Below are positions 7,774 through 17,450 of a stretch of 64,000 nucleotides of DNA, piece by piece. Made by a program: the position numbers and the translations under genes. The notes under the pieces are model-generated. The model had not been told where the DNA came from. It saw only the letters and a program-made list of their open reading frames with translations, and made no database searches. The stretch is from assembly GCF_009807095.1 (NCBI RefSeq), contig NZ_WUCC01000007.1, positions 62,001 to 126,000 of the forward strand, read 5' to 3'. Source of the DNA: Rathayibacter sp. VKM Ac-2754 (GTDB taxonomy: Bacteria; Actinomycetota; Actinomycetes; Actinomycetales; Microbacteriaceae). The first letter of the stretch is position 1. Each line of letters opens with the position of its first letter.

Positions 7774-8627
7774 GGCCTGATCGCCCCGACCACGGCATCG
7801 GGAGCCGCGACGCGCACGGTACAGCCCGCCGGGATGATGGCGACGGCGGTGTGCATCCGCATCACCACCGCGTGGTCGGTGCTCTCACCGGCGCTGGTGC
7901 GGGAGAGATCGTCCGTGCCCAGCACGAGGAGGCCGGCGCCGCCGGCGGTCGCGAGGAGACCCTGCACCGTCTCACCGTGCGCGAACCGGAGGGTGACCGC
8001 GAGGCCGGGATACCGCTCTCGGAGGGGCGCGATGACGCCGGCGGCCTCGAGTCGCCTGCCGTCGAGCTCCTCGTCGAACCGGCCCGCGGGAGCGTCGGCC
8101 GCGTCCTCCTCGACCGGGTGCAGCCGCCAGCTCCGCGCGACGACGAGCGATTCGGAGCGGCGATCGGCCTCGGCGGCGGCGAACTCGAGCGCGGCCTGCG
8201 ACGCGGGCGACCCGTCGAACCCGATGACGAAGCCGGGGGCGCCGTGACGAGCGTCGATCGGCACGATGACGACCGGGACGACGCCGCGCTGGCTCAGCGC
8301 CATGCCGAGCGAGTGCTCGAAGCGGCCGGGGTGCTCGTTGCGGGTGTCGGTTCCGACCACCAGGAGCGAGCCGTCCCGGCCGCGTCGTTCGAGCTGCTCG
8401 ACGGGGTCGCCGTGCAGCAGCTCGGCGGTGAAGCGGATGCCGGAGCGGTCCTGCTGGAGCGTCGCGGCGAGGTCGTCGAGTGCGGCCTTCGAGAGAGGGC
8501 GCTCGTCGGACGGCCCCGCGACGTGGCAGAGGATCACGTGGCGGTCGAGCAGGTACTCGCGGATGATGGCCCAGTCGAGGGCGGTGCGGGCGGCGGCGGT
8601 GCCGGTCCAGGCGACGAGGGTGGTCAT
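7770..8627 (-). CDS. Universal stress protein, two USP domains
   Basis: 285 residues, with tandem USP domains at about 1-140 (MTTLVAWTGTAAARTALDWA to VVPVVIVPID) and 148-280 (GFVIGFDGSPASQAALEFAA to AVAIIPAG). The ATP-binding G-x2-G-x9-G-S/T motif is degenerate in both (VVGTDTRNEHPGRF and VLGTDDLSRTSAG), so nucleotide binding is uncertain. AAGGAG lies 10-15 bases before the ATG at 8627. It is transcribed away from the four-domain USP gene; the 334-bp spacer holds two DosR-type boxes. Tandem USPs are typical members of DosR regulons. Confidence 0.93.
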   Translation of the reverse strand: MTTLVAWTGTAAARTALDWAIIREYLLDRHVILCHVAGPSDERPLSKAALDDLAATLQQDRSGIRFTAELLHGDPVEQLERRGRDGSLLVVGTDTRNEHPGRFEHSLGMALSQRGVVPVVIVPIDARHGAPGFVIGFDGSPASQAALEFAAAEADRRSESLVVARSWRLHPVEEDAADAPAGRFDEELDGRRLEAAGVIAPLRERYPGLAVTLRFAHGETVQGLLATAGGAGLLVLGTDDLSRTSAGESTDHAVVMRMHTAVAIIPAGCTVRVAAPDAVVGAIRP

Positions 8628-8795
8628 GGCGGTCTCCTTCGTGGTCGGCGGATCAGTCGGTGGAGAGCGCGTCGATCGCCACGGTGACGCGCGCAGTGTG
8701 CCCGAGCAGCGCACCCCGCGCGCGGGCCCGGTCGAGCTCGGAGGGGCGGGGAGGGCCGTCGACTCCACCGTGCGCGCGTCCCAGCCCCCGGACCA

Positions 8796-8809
8796 GGGCC
8801 GTTGGTCCC
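8796..8809 (-). promoter_or_regulatory. DosR/DevR-type box
   Basis: On the minus strand it reads GGGACCAACGGCCC, matching the GGGAC-n4-GKCCC layout of actinobacterial DosR sites. It lies in the spacer between divergent USP genes, 168 bp before the left one and 152 bp before the right one. Confidence 0.6.
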
Positions 8810-8880
8810 GAGATCGAAGCCCGTCCGGGGCCGTGCACCGACGTGCGTCGAGCCTCCGGTGCGCGGTTCGGCACGACCGC

Positions 8881-8894
8881 GGGACGTTCGGCCC
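8881..8894 (+). promoter_or_regulatory. DosR/DevR-type box
   Basis: GGGACGTTCGGCCC, a close match to the local consensus, 67 bp before the start of the four-domain USP gene. The rest of the 334-bp spacer (8628-8961) shows no gene. Confidence 0.7.
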
Positions 8895-8961
8895 TGTCAG
8901 CGTCACCCCGCGCGGGTGACGCTGGAGTGAGCCGGATCCGGCTGCCAGCAAGGGATGCCTG

Positions 8962-10737
8962 ATGAATGCACAGCTCGTCGTCGGATGGGACGGCTCCGCT
9001 TCGGCGCGACACGCGCTCGCGTGGGCTCTGGCGCAGACCTCTGAGGAGGCGCAGGCCCGGGGACTCCTCCTCGTCGAGGTCGTCGACGGCCTCGATCGCT
9101 TCAGCGGCACCGACTTCAGCGCTGATCCGCGGGCCGCCGAGGCCGTCTCGCTCGAGACCGCGGCCGCCGACGCCGAGCGCGCGCATCCCGGCTCGCGGAT
9201 CGACACCCGCCTCCTCACCGGCGACCCGGTCGAGCAGCTCGCGCGTCTCGCCGGACCGGACACCCTCCTCGTCGTCGGAGACCGCCGGCGCACCGTGCTC
9301 CCGATGCGGGGCGCCTGGAGCGTCGGCGCCCGGCTCGCCGCTCGCGCCGCAGGGCCCGTCGCGATCATCACCCACGACGCGCCGAGCGACGGGACCGGCG
9401 TCCTCGTCGGGATCGACGACTCCGACGACGCTCGCGCCGCCCTCGAGTTCGCGGCCGGCTGGGCCGCGCGCACCCGGCAGACGCTGCACGTGCTGCACGC
9501 CTGGCGCACCCCGTTCCTCTGGAACGACAGGGTCCCGCACGCGATCCTCGTCGAGGAGGTGGCGGCGCAGCACGCCGAGCTCCTCGCCGACGCGGTCGCC
9601 GAGGCGCGGAGGCTGCACCCCGGGCTCGTCGTCGAGGGCATCGAGGTCGACGGAGTCGCCGCCCGCACGCTCCTCGAGGCCGCTCCCGGTCGCGCGCTGC
9701 TCGTCGTCGGCGACGGAGGAGTCTCGCGCCTCGAGCGGATGCTGATCGGCTCCGTCGGTCACGACATCCTCGTGAATCTCGCGGTTCCCACCGTGATTAT
9801 CGGGCGGAAGACCCGCGCTCCGAAGCCGAAGCCCGTCGCCGCGGCGCCCGCGCCGCTGACGGCGCCGACCAGGACGATCGTCGCGTGGGGCGGCGACGAG
9901 CCGTCCCGGACCGCCGTCGAGTGGGCCCTGGCCCGCCAGGCCTCCGGCAGCGTCGAGGTGGTCATGATCGCAGACGAGTCGGCCGGCGTCCCCGACCCGG
10001 CCGCCGCCGCCGAGGTCGTCGCACTCGACGAGCGCGCCGTCGACCGCCTGATCGAGCAGGTCGGGAGCACGGACGTCGTCCTGCACGGCCGCGTGGTGCG
10101 CGGCTCCGTGCTGCACACCCTCGCCGGTCTGACGGATTCCGACACCCTCCTGGTCGTCGGCACCGAGGACCGCGAGGGTCCGCGCCTCCGCTTCGGCCTC
10201 TCGGTCGGCGCGCACCTGCCCGCTCTCGCCCGAGGACCGATCGCGATCGTCCCGCGCACGGTCGACTCGTCGCTGCGCGGAGTCGCGGTCGGAGTCGACG
10301 GCTCGGCGGCGTCGAACGCGGCGATCGTGGTGGCGGCCGCCGAGGCCGCGCGCCGCGACGAGACCCTGCACCTGGTGCACGCGTGGACGGAGCCGGCCCT
10401 CTACGACAGCACGTTCCTCCTCGACGGCGAGTTCATCCGCTCGCTCGAGGCCGACCACTGCGCGATCCTGCACGCGGCGGAGCAGGTGGCCCTGCTGAGC
10501 GACGTGCGGATCGAGACCCATCTGGTCGGCGGCGACCCGGCCCACGCCCTCGCCGAGATCAGAGCGGCGATGATCGTGATCGGTACCCGCGGGCTCACGG
10601 GATGGCGCCGCCTCCTGCTCGGATCGGTCAGCCGCGACCTGATCCTGAATCTCGACGCCCCCCTCATCGTGGTACGGCATCCGGAGGCCGCTCGGTCGAT
10701 CAGCAGCCTCGTCCGCGACCGGGCGGTGTCCGCATGA
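8962..10737 (+). CDS. Universal stress protein with four tandem USP domains
   Basis: 591 residues, about twice the usual tandem USP length. The four domains are roughly 1-140, 145-285, 305-435 and 440-575. Domains 2 and 4 keep the ATP-binding G-x2-G-x9-G-S motif ([18 protein letters not shown] and [18 protein letters not shown]). Domains 1 and 3 are degenerate ([31 protein letters not shown]). A Pro/Ala-rich linker ([16 protein letters not shown]) joins the halves, suggesting internal duplication of a two-domain protein. Its stop overlaps the phosphoketolase start (ATGA), so the two are co-translated. Two DosR-type boxes precede it. Confidence 0.93.
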   Translation: MNAQLVVGWDGSASARHALAWALAQTSEEAQARGLLLVEVVDGLDRFSGTDFSADPRAAEAVSLETAAADAERAHPGSRIDTRLLTGDPVEQLARLAGPDTLLVVGDRRRTVLPMRGAWSVGARLAARAAGPVAIITHDAPSDGTGVLVGIDDSDDARAALEFAAGWAARTRQTLHVLHAWRTPFLWNDRVPHAILVEEVAAQHAELLADAVAEARRLHPGLVVEGIEVDGVAARTLLEAAPGRALLVVGDGGVSRLERMLIGSVGHDILVNLAVPTVIIGRKTRAPKPKPVAAAPAPLTAPTRTIVAWGGDEPSRTAVEWALARQASGSVEVVMIADESAGVPDPAAAAEVVALDERAVDRLIEQVGSTDVVLHGRVVRGSVLHTLAGLTDSDTLLVVGTEDREGPRLRFGLSVGAHLPALARGPIAIVPRTVDSSLRGVAVGVDGSAASNAAIVVAAAEAARRDETLHLVHAWTEPALYDSTFLLDGEFIRSLEADHCAILHAAEQVALLSDVRIETHLVGGDPAHALAEIRAAMIVIGTRGLTGWRRLLLGSVSRDLILNLDAPLIVVRHPEAARSISSLVRDRAVSA

Positions 10738-13235
10738 GCGTCCTCGACCTCCCGTCGATCACCTGGCCGTCCCGCACTCCCGAGCCCCTGTCCGAGCGCA
10801 CGCTCGATGAGCTGGACGCGTGGTGGCGGGCCGCGAACTACCTCTCGATCGGGCAGATCTACCTGCTCGACAACCCGCTCCTGCGCGAACCGCTCGCGGC
10901 GGAGCACATCAAGCCGCGCCTGCTCGGGCACTGGGGGACGACTCCGGGGCTCACCTTCGTCTACGCGCACCTCAACCGGGTGATCCGCGAGCGCGATCTG
11001 AACGCGATCTTCGTCACCGGGCCGGGACACGGCGGCCCGGGGATGGTCGCCAGCACCTACCTCGACGGCACCTACAGCGAGGTGTACGACGACATCGACC
11101 GGAGTGTCGACGGTGTCCGGAAGCTGTTCCGGCAGTTCTCGTTCCCCGGCGGCATCCCCAGCCACGTCGCCCCCGAGACACCGGGCTCGATCCACGAGGG
11201 CGGCGAGCTCGGCTACTCGCTCTCGCACGCCTACGGCGCCGTGTTCGACAACCCCGACCTGCTGGTCGCGGCGGTCGTCGGCGACGGCGAGGCCGAGACC
11301 GGACCGCTGGCGACGAGCTGGCACTCGAACAAGTTCATCGACCCGCTGCACGACGGCGTGGTCCTGCCGATCCTGCACCTCAACGGGTACAAGATCGCCA
11401 ACCCGACCGTCCTCGCCCGCATCCCCGAGCGCGAGCTCGAGCAGCTGATGCGCGGTTACGGCCATACGCCGTACCTCGTCTCCGGAGGCTTCGACGGCGA
11501 GGATCCGCGCGCCGTCCACCGCCGCCTCGCCACCGCGATGGACCTGGCGCTCAACCAGATAGCCGAGATCAAGGCGGATGCCCTGTCGGGTCGCCTCGAC
11601 GGTCGGCCCGCGTGGCCGATGATCATCCTCCGCACGCCGAAGGGCTGGACGTGCCCGCCGGTGATCGACGGTCTGCCCGCCGAGGACAGCTGGCGCTCGC
11701 ACCAGGTGCCGCTGGCGAACGTGCGCGAGCGGCCCGAGCACATCGCCGTTCTCGAGGGGTGGCTGCGCTCCTACCGGCCCGAGGAGCTCTTCGACGAGGC
11801 CGGCGCCCCGATGCCGCTCGTCACCGCCCTCGCGCCGGTCGGTGAGCGCCGGATGAGCGCGAACCCCGTCGCCAACGGCGGACTGCTGCGGAAGCCGCTG
11901 CACCTGCCCGACTTCCGCGACTACGCCGTCGACGTGCCCTCGCCCGGAGCGACGACCAGCTCGGCGACCACCGTGCTCGGGACGTGGCTGCGCGACGTCA
12001 TCGTCGCCAACCCGCACGACTTCCGCATCTTCGGACCGGACGAGACCGCGTCGAACCGGCTGCAGGCCGTCTTCGAGGTCACCGACAAGCAGTGGGACGC
12101 CGAGGTGCGGGTCGCCGACTTCGACAACCACCTCGCCCGCTCCGGCCGGGTCGTCGAGATGCTGAGCGAGCACCAGTGCCAGGGCTGGCTCGAGGGCTAC
12201 CTGCTCACCGGCCGCCACGGGCTGATCAACTCCTACGAGGCGTTCGTGCACATCGTCGACTCGATGGTCAACCAGCACGCGAAGTGGCTGAAGTCCTCGC
12301 GCGAGATCGCGTGGCGGCGGCCCGCCTCGTCGCTGAACTACCTGCTCAGCTCGCACGTCTGGCGGCAGGATCACAACGGCACCTCGCACCAGGACCCGGG
12401 CTTCATCGACCACGTGATGAACAAGAAGTCCGGCATCGTGCGGGTCTACCTGCCGTTCGACGCGAACACGCTGCTCTCGACCTACGACCACTGCCTCCGC
12501 TCGGTCGACTACATCAACGTGGTCGTCGCCGGGAAGCAGCAGGAGGCGAATTGGCTGTCGATGCCCGAGGCGATCGAGCACTGCACGCGGGGCCTGGGCA
12601 TCTTCGCCTGGGCCGGCTCCGAGGTCGCGGGGGAGGAGCCGGATGTGGTTCTCGCCTGTGCCGGCGACGTCCCGACCCTCGAGGTGCTCGCCGCGGTGGC
12701 CCTGCTGCGCGCCGAGGTGCCGACGCTGAAGGTGCGGGTCGTGAACGTCGTCGACCTGATGCGCCTGCAGAGCGAGGGCGAGCACCCGCACGGGCTGAGC
12801 GACGCCGACTACGACGCCGTGTTCACGACCGACAAGCCGGTGGTCTTCGCGTACCACGGCTATCCGTGGCTGATCCACCGGCTCACCTACCGCCGCCACG
12901 GGCACGCGAACCTGCACGTGCGCGGCTTCATCGAGGAGGGCACCACGACCACGCCGTTCGACATGGTGATGCTGAACGACCTCGACCGCTATCGACTCGT
13001 CCTCGATGTGCTCGACCGCGTCCCCGGTCTCGCCGCGCGCGAGGCCGTGTTCCGCCAGCGGATGCAGGACGCGCGCCTCGAGGCCCGCGCCTACACCCGC
13101 GCGCACGGCGAGGACATCCCCTCCGTCGCCCAGTGGAGCTGGACGGGGAGCGGACCGCAGGGCGCGACGTACCATCGCGCCGACGTGCTCCCGCACGAGC
13201 ACGAGGCGGCGGAGCGCGCGGCACAACTGCAGTGA
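10734..13235 (+). CDS. xfp: Xylulose-5-phosphate/fructose-6-phosphate phosphoketolase
   Basis: 833 residues, close to the ~800-825 usual for Xfp. This TPP enzyme cleaves xylulose 5-P or fructose 6-P with phosphate to acetyl phosphate plus glyceraldehyde 3-P or erythrose 4-P. Signatures: [17 protein letters not shown] near the N-terminus, [30 protein letters not shown] (TPP/Mg site), the mid-domain [11 protein letters not shown] and the C-terminal [20 protein letters not shown] 10734 overlaps the USP stop. Co-expression with a USP under a DosR-type box suggests an oxygen-limited acetyl-phosphate/ATP route through acetate kinase; no ackA or pta is visible in the window. Confidence 0.96.
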   Translation: MSVLDLPSITWPSRTPEPLSERTLDELDAWWRAANYLSIGQIYLLDNPLLREPLAAEHIKPRLLGHWGTTPGLTFVYAHLNRVIRERDLNAIFVTGPGHGGPGMVASTYLDGTYSEVYDDIDRSVDGVRKLFRQFSFPGGIPSHVAPETPGSIHEGGELGYSLSHAYGAVFDNPDLLVAAVVGDGEAETGPLATSWHSNKFIDPLHDGVVLPILHLNGYKIANPTVLARIPERELEQLMRGYGHTPYLVSGGFDGEDPRAVHRRLATAMDLALNQIAEIKADALSGRLDGRPAWPMIILRTPKGWTCPPVIDGLPAEDSWRSHQVPLANVRERPEHIAVLEGWLRSYRPEELFDEAGAPMPLVTALAPVGERRMSANPVANGGLLRKPLHLPDFRDYAVDVPSPGATTSSATTVLGTWLRDVIVANPHDFRIFGPDETASNRLQAVFEVTDKQWDAEVRVADFDNHLARSGRVVEMLSEHQCQGWLEGYLLTGRHGLINSYEAFVHIVDSMVNQHAKWLKSSREIAWRRPASSLNYLLSSHVWRQDHNGTSHQDPGFIDHVMNKKSGIVRVYLPFDANTLLSTYDHCLRSVDYINVVVAGKQQEANWLSMPEAIEHCTRGLGIFAWAGSEVAGEEPDVVLACAGDVPTLEVLAAVALLRAEVPTLKVRVVNVVDLMRLQSEGEHPHGLSDADYDAVFTTDKPVVFAYHGYPWLIHRLTYRRHGHANLHVRGFIEEGTTTTPFDMVMLNDLDRYRLVLDVLDRVPGLAAREAVFRQRMQDARLEARAYTRAHGEDIPSVAQWSWTGSGPQGATYHRADVLPHEHEAAERAAQLQ

Positions 13236-13312
13236 TCCGGTGCGGCGAGACTCCTCGCTCGGGTGCGGCTCGGGGAGTCGGCGGTACGGCTCGCTGAAGG
13301 CGCGCTCGAGTG

Positions 13313-14647
13313 TCAGAACGGTGGCGGTGCGTCGACGAAGCGGGGTCGCGGGGGAGGATCCGGTGGGCCCGGGAGGACGACGGCGGGTCGAGTGGTGACC
13401 CGGCGGCCCGTCGGCGTGGTCCACTCCGCGGTGCCGTCGGGATGGAGGCGGTAGGTCCAGCGGTCGCCGTGGCGGACGTGATGGTGGGCCATGCAGAGGG
13501 AAGCCAGGTTGTCGAGGGCTGTCTCGCCCCCGTTCCGCCACTCGACCGTGGGGTCGGCCTCGCTGGTGGAGGCGGGCCGAGTGCAGCCGGGGAACCGGCA
13601 GGTCCGGTCCCGCAGCTGCAGGTGGAGGCGCATCCGCGGCGGTGGGACGCGGTGCGTCCGTCCCACGGAGGCCACGGTGCCGGTGTCCGGGTCGGTCAGG
13701 ATCCGGGTGAAGGAGGCGCCGACGCCGACCAGCTCTCGGGCGATGCCTGCGGGAACGAGGCCGTACCCGTCGAGGTCGGCCGGGGCGTCATCGGCTCCGG
13801 AGGCGGTGCTCGCGGCGAGCGTGAGCCGCACCTCGGCCCGCACGCCCGGTACGAACGTCGGCGAGGCCGTCGGCCCGTCGGCGTTCGGGGTGGTGCCGGC
13901 GATGTCGCCGTCGCAGAGCAGGTCGGCGAGCGCGTCGGCGCGCAGCTGGGCGAGCGTGCGGTCATCGCCCGAGCTCTCGCCGTCGCGGAGCGACCGGGCG
14001 ATCCGGTCGAGGCGGTTGTACGCGCCCATCGCTTCAGGCGCGGGCAGCAGTGCGCAGAGCGTCGCCATCCCGTCGATCTCCGGGCTTACCCACACCGCTC
14101 GATCCTGCCGGGCGCGGACGTGCCGCACGGCGAGAGGCTCGTCGTGAAGGGCGTCCCTCATCCGCGCCACCGCGCGGCGCAGCTGGGTCGGAGTCCTCGT
14201 GAGCGCCATCTCGACCGCACGCTCGTCCAGCGCGCCGCGGGATGCGGCCGGAAGAGAGGCCGCGGCGTCGCAGATCACCTCGACCGCCTCCCACAGCAGC
14301 CGGCCCTCGGCGAGCGCCGCCCGCGTGCGGGGCAGGTCCTCGAACAGCAGCTGCGCGAGCTCGAGGGTGCGCGTCACGGCGCGCTCCGTCATCCCCTGGC
14401 CGACCGCTAGCTCGGCGCGGATCGACCGCTCGAACAGCTCGTGCGACTCGTTGCGCGACAGGCAGCCGCCCCGGGCGAACGCCTCCGGGATCTCCGACGC
14501 CACACCGTAGGCGAGGTGCAGCGCCGCCGCCCGCGCGTACAGCATCTGCGCGGACGTGAACCCCGCACGTGCTGCGAGCTCGGTGAGCGACTCGATCGCA
14601 CCGAGCCGCTCCGCCACCTCCGGCGAGCTCTTGTCTTCGTCATTCAT
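13313..14647 (-). CDS. DUF222 / HNH endonuclease domain protein
   Basis: 444 residues. The long helical DUF222 region (about 20-320) is followed by an HNH nuclease motif near 345-395: RDRTCRFPGCTRPA, then EADPTVEWRNGGETALDN, then LCMAHHHVRHGDRW. These proteins are multicopy in actinobacterial genomes and have been called mobile, although a role is unproven. It sits among DosR-type genes but has only a weak candidate box upstream (14663-14676, 12 of 14 matches to the local pattern). The catalytic His/Asn pattern looks intact. It converges on the phosphoketolase. Confidence 0.88.
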   Translation of the reverse strand: MNDEDKSSPEVAERLGAIESLTELAARAGFTSAQMLYARAAALHLAYGVASEIPEAFARGGCLSRNESHELFERSIRAELAVGQGMTERAVTRTLELAQLLFEDLPRTRAALAEGRLLWEAVEVICDAAASLPAASRGALDERAVEMALTRTPTQLRRAVARMRDALHDEPLAVRHVRARQDRAVWVSPEIDGMATLCALLPAPEAMGAYNRLDRIARSLRDGESSGDDRTLAQLRADALADLLCDGDIAGTTPNADGPTASPTFVPGVRAEVRLTLAASTASGADDAPADLDGYGLVPAGIARELVGVGASFTRILTDPDTGTVASVGRTHRVPPPRMRLHLQLRDRTCRFPGCTRPASTSEADPTVEWRNGGETALDNLASLCMAHHHVRHGDRWTYRLHPDGTAEWTTPTGRRVTTRPAVVLPGPPDPPPRPRFVDAPPPF

Positions 14648-14662
14648 ACGAGTATTGAACCA

Positions 14663-14676
14663 GGGACCTCCGACAC
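14663..14676 (+). promoter_or_regulatory. Weak candidate DosR-type box
   Basis: GGGACCTCCGACAC differs at two positions from the best local sites. It is 16 bp upstream of the HNH gene start, but its relevance is doubtful. Confidence 0.25.
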
Positions 14677-14817
14677 GGAACCGCCCTCACGGCCGGAACC
14701 GGACGACCCGCCCGCGATCAGCGCCTGTGGAGGAGCCTCGGGGCCCCGTGACTGATCGCCGGTGATGCCCGGGCGCCCGCACCCGGAACGAGGTCCCGAC
14801 CGCCGACCGTCGCGGCC

Positions 14818-15603
14818 CTAGGCGGGGACGACGACAGTCGGCCCGGCGAGGTTCATCAGAACGTCGTGCGTCGTCCGTCCGACCGCCCCGTCGGCGCCCT
14901 GCCCGCTCGACGCGGCGAGGACCACGAGAGCACTCGTGGGGGAGGCGTCGGCGAGCGCTACGGCGGCCGGCAGCCGCACCGAGCGCAGGCGGACGCTCAG
15001 GCCCGGTGCCGTCGCGATCGCGAGATCCCGAGCGGCGGAGAGGAGGAGGTCCGAGCGATTCGCCGCGTCGACATCGAGGCCGGACACCGCCGCGCTCTCG
15101 TCCCCGTGCACGAGGATCAACTCCTCATCGAGCGCCTCGGCCTCCGCCGCGGCGAACCGGACCGCCCGGTCGCTCGAGGGCGCTGCGCCGACCCCGACCG
15201 TCACGCCGTGCCGCGCCCGGCCCGACGACTCCGGGATGATGGCGACCGGGCAGAGCGCACCGGCGACGAGGCACAGGCTCTGCGACCCGAACACGCGCCC
15301 GCGGAGGAATCCGGTCTTGTGGCTGCCGACGACGACGATCGCGGCGCCGGCGGAGGCGGTGATCAGCTCCTCCATCGCGTCACCGTCGACCCCGAGCCCG
15401 CGCACCGCCGCGACGCCGGGGTGGGATCGGGCGGTCATCACCGCACGGTCGAGGAGGAAGGCGCCGCGGGACGCATCGCCACTCTTCGACACGTGCAGGA
15501 GCTCCATCCGCAGGCCGAGACGCGCGGCGCGCTCGATCGCCCAGTGCGTCGCCGCATCGCTCGGCCCAGACCCGTCGACCCCGACGAGAACCGTCTGTGA
15601 CAT
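14818..15603 (-). CDS. Universal stress protein, two USP domains
   Basis: 261 residues. Domain 1 (about 1-128) starts TVLVGVDGSGPSDAATHWA and has VVGSHKTGFLRGRVFGSQ, a near-canonical ATP motif. Domain 2 (about 133-261) ends VLAASSGQGADGAVGRTTHDVLMN and is degenerate. GGAGG lies 8-12 bases before the ATG at 15603. It diverges from the DosS-like sensor kinase, with a DosR-type box 49 bp upstream. The pairing of a USP with the sensor-regulator operon also occurs in mycobacterial dormancy clusters. Confidence 0.92.
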   Translation of the reverse strand: MSQTVLVGVDGSGPSDAATHWAIERAARLGLRMELLHVSKSGDASRGAFLLDRAVMTARSHPGVAAVRGLGVDGDAMEELITASAGAAIVVVGSHKTGFLRGRVFGSQSLCLVAGALCPVAIIPESSGRARHGVTVGVGAAPSSDRAVRFAAAEAEALDEELILVHGDESAAVSGLDVDAANRSDLLLSAARDLAIATAPGLSVRLRSVRLPAAVALADASPTSALVVLAASSGQGADGAVGRTTHDVLMNLAGPTVVVPA

Positions 15604-15651
15604 CGCGTCACCTCCTGCCTCGAGCCTGGACGGAGCGCGCGGCTCTGCCCA

Positions 15652-15665
15652 GTGCCGAACGTCCC
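15652..15665 (-). promoter_or_regulatory. DosR/DevR-type box
   Basis: The minus strand reads GGGACGTTCGGCAC. It lies 49 bp before the USP start and 112 bp before the sensor kinase start, so it could also autoregulate the two-component operon. Confidence 0.65.
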
Positions 15666-15776
15666 GCCCAGATGTCGGTCAGCCGTCGATGTGCCACTTC
15701 CATTAGTGGATCGCGCCTGATGCGAGGAGGGTGGGGAGGAGTCAGGTCAGCCGACCGAAGGCGGAGCGGAGCAGTC

Positions 15777-17450
15777 ATGCCCCATCTCGACCCCTCGTCC
15801 CTCCCCGGACAGGACGGGATCCCGTGGGCCGACGGGACCTCCGGCCGACTCCGCGCCCTCCTCCGCGCCAACCGCGCTGTCGTCGAGGACATCGATCTCC
15901 CCGCGGTCCTGCGCCGCATCGTCGACGCCGCCGTCGAGCTCGTCGACGCCCGCTACGGAGCGATCGGCGTCATCGGGAGTGACGGATCCCTGGACGAGTT
16001 CATCCACGTCGGCATGGATCCCGAGCGGGTGGAGGCGATCGGGCATCTGCCCGAGGGCCACGGCCTCCTCGGCGCGGTCATCAGCGATCCGCACCCGATC
16101 CGGGTCGCCGATCTCGGCGCCGACGCCCGCGCTCACGGATTCCCGGCGGCGCACCCCCCGATGCGGTCCTTCCTCGGGGTGCCGATCCGCGTGCGTGACC
16201 AGGTGTTCGGCAACCTCTACCTCACCGACGCCCGCGCCGGCGCATTCACCTCGAACGACGAGCACCTCGTCATCGCGCTCGCCGCGACGGCCGGAGTCGC
16301 GATCGACAACGCCCGCCTCTTCGCCGAGACCCGGATGCGGCAGCGCTGGGCGCAGGCCGCCGCCGAGATGACCGCGGCGGTCCTCGCCTCGGACGGTGAC
16401 GACGTCATCGGCCTGGTCGCCGCCCGCATCCTCGACCTCGCCGACGCCGATCTCGTCGGCGTCGTCTTCCCGACCGAGGATCCCGAGCAGCTGCGCGTCG
16501 GCGTCGCCCGCGGCGACGGGGCCGAGGCGTTCCAGGGCCGGCTGATCCCGGCACGCTCCTCCGTCTCGGGCAGCGTCTTCACGGGCGGACAGCCGCGCGT
16601 GCTCGACCACCTGTCGACGTCCACGAGCGGAGGGATGCCGACCTCCGGCGGTCCTGTGCTCGCCGTGCCCCTGATCGCCGCCTCCCGATCGCTCGGCGTG
16701 CTCGTCGTCACCCGGCGCACGGGCCGTCCCGTCTTCACGACGGCCGATCTCGAGATGGTGTCCGACTTCGCCTCCTACATCAGCGTCGCGATGGAGCTCT
16801 CGTCGGCGCGCGCCGATCAGCAGCGGATGGCGCTCCTCGAGGACCGCGGCCGCATCGCCCGCGACCTGCACGATCACGTCATCCAGGAGCTCTTCGCCAC
16901 CGGCCTCGATCTCCACCAGGCCGCCGGAGCGCTGCCGCCGGGACGCGCGGCGTCGAGGATCGAGCGCGCCGTCGAGAGCCTCGACGAGAGCATCTCCCAC
17001 ATCCGCACGGTCATCTTCGCCCTGAACGCGAGCAGCGACGACACCTCGACGGTCCGGCACCGGATCCTCGACCTGGCCAACGAGCTCTCCTCCGTCCTCG
17101 TGCGCACCCCGAACATCAGCTTCGCGGGCGCGGTCGACCTGCTCGTCGTGGACGAGCTCGCGGACGACGTGGTCGCCGTCGGCCGCGAGGCGCTCACCAA
17201 CATCGCGCGGCACGCCGAGGCCAACATCGTCACGCTGCACCTCACCGCCGCCGACGGCGTGATCGTCCTCGAGATCAGCGACGACGGTCGCGGGTTCACC
17301 GGCGGCACCGGTCGGCGCAGTGGCCTCGCCAACCTCCAGCAGCGAGCGGAGGCGCGCGGAGGCACCTTCACGATCACCAGCGTCCCCGGCGACACCCGCG
17401 TGCGCTGGAGCGTCCCCTTCCCCCCGACACCCTCATCGGAGACCCCATGA
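15777..17450 (+). CDS. devS: DosS/DosT-like GAF-GAF sensor histidine kinase
   Basis: 557 residues: GAF-A (about 30-180), GAF-B (about 190-340), HisKA_3 dimerisation domain with H365 in RDLHDHVIQ, and HATPase (about 465-550; N-box GREALTNIARHAEA, G-box SDDGRGF). It is soluble, with no membrane segment. By comparison with M. tuberculosis DosS from memory, H126 (AAHPPMRSFLGVP) aligns with haem ligand His149, and Y148 (FGNLYLTD) with distal Tyr171. DosS Glu87 aligns with G64, as in the oxygen sensor DosT. So it probably binds haem and senses O2, NO or CO. The start at ATG 15777 is preceded by GGAG. It overlaps devR by 4 bases (ATGA). Confidence 0.93.
   Translation: MPHLDPSSLPGQDGIPWADGTSGRLRALLRANRAVVEDIDLPAVLRRIVDAAVELVDARYGAIGVIGSDGSLDEFIHVGMDPERVEAIGHLPEGHGLLGAVISDPHPIRVADLGADARAHGFPAAHPPMRSFLGVPIRVRDQVFGNLYLTDARAGAFTSNDEHLVIALAATAGVAIDNARLFAETRMRQRWAQAAAEMTAAVLASDGDDVIGLVAARILDLADADLVGVVFPTEDPEQLRVGVARGDGAEAFQGRLIPARSSVSGSVFTGGQPRVLDHLSTSTSGGMPTSGGPVLAVPLIAASRSLGVLVVTRRTGRPVFTTADLEMVSDFASYISVAMELSSARADQQRMALLEDRGRIARDLHDHVIQELFATGLDLHQAAGALPPGRAASRIERAVESLDESISHIRTVIFALNASSDDTSTVRHRILDLANELSSVLVRTPNISFAGAVDLLVVDELADDVVAVGREALTNIARHAEANIVTLHLTAADGVIVLEISDDGRGFTGGTGRRSGLANLQQRAEARGGTFTITSVPGDTRVRWSVPFPPTPSSETP

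Noticed and set aside
13236-13312. Terminator between phosphoketolase and HNH gene
   Set aside because: GACTCC/GGAGTC arms exist, but the inner pairing is poor.
14663-14676. DosR-type box for the HNH gene
   Set aside because: Two mismatches including the conserved GG; kept only as a low-confidence feature, not counted in the motif set.
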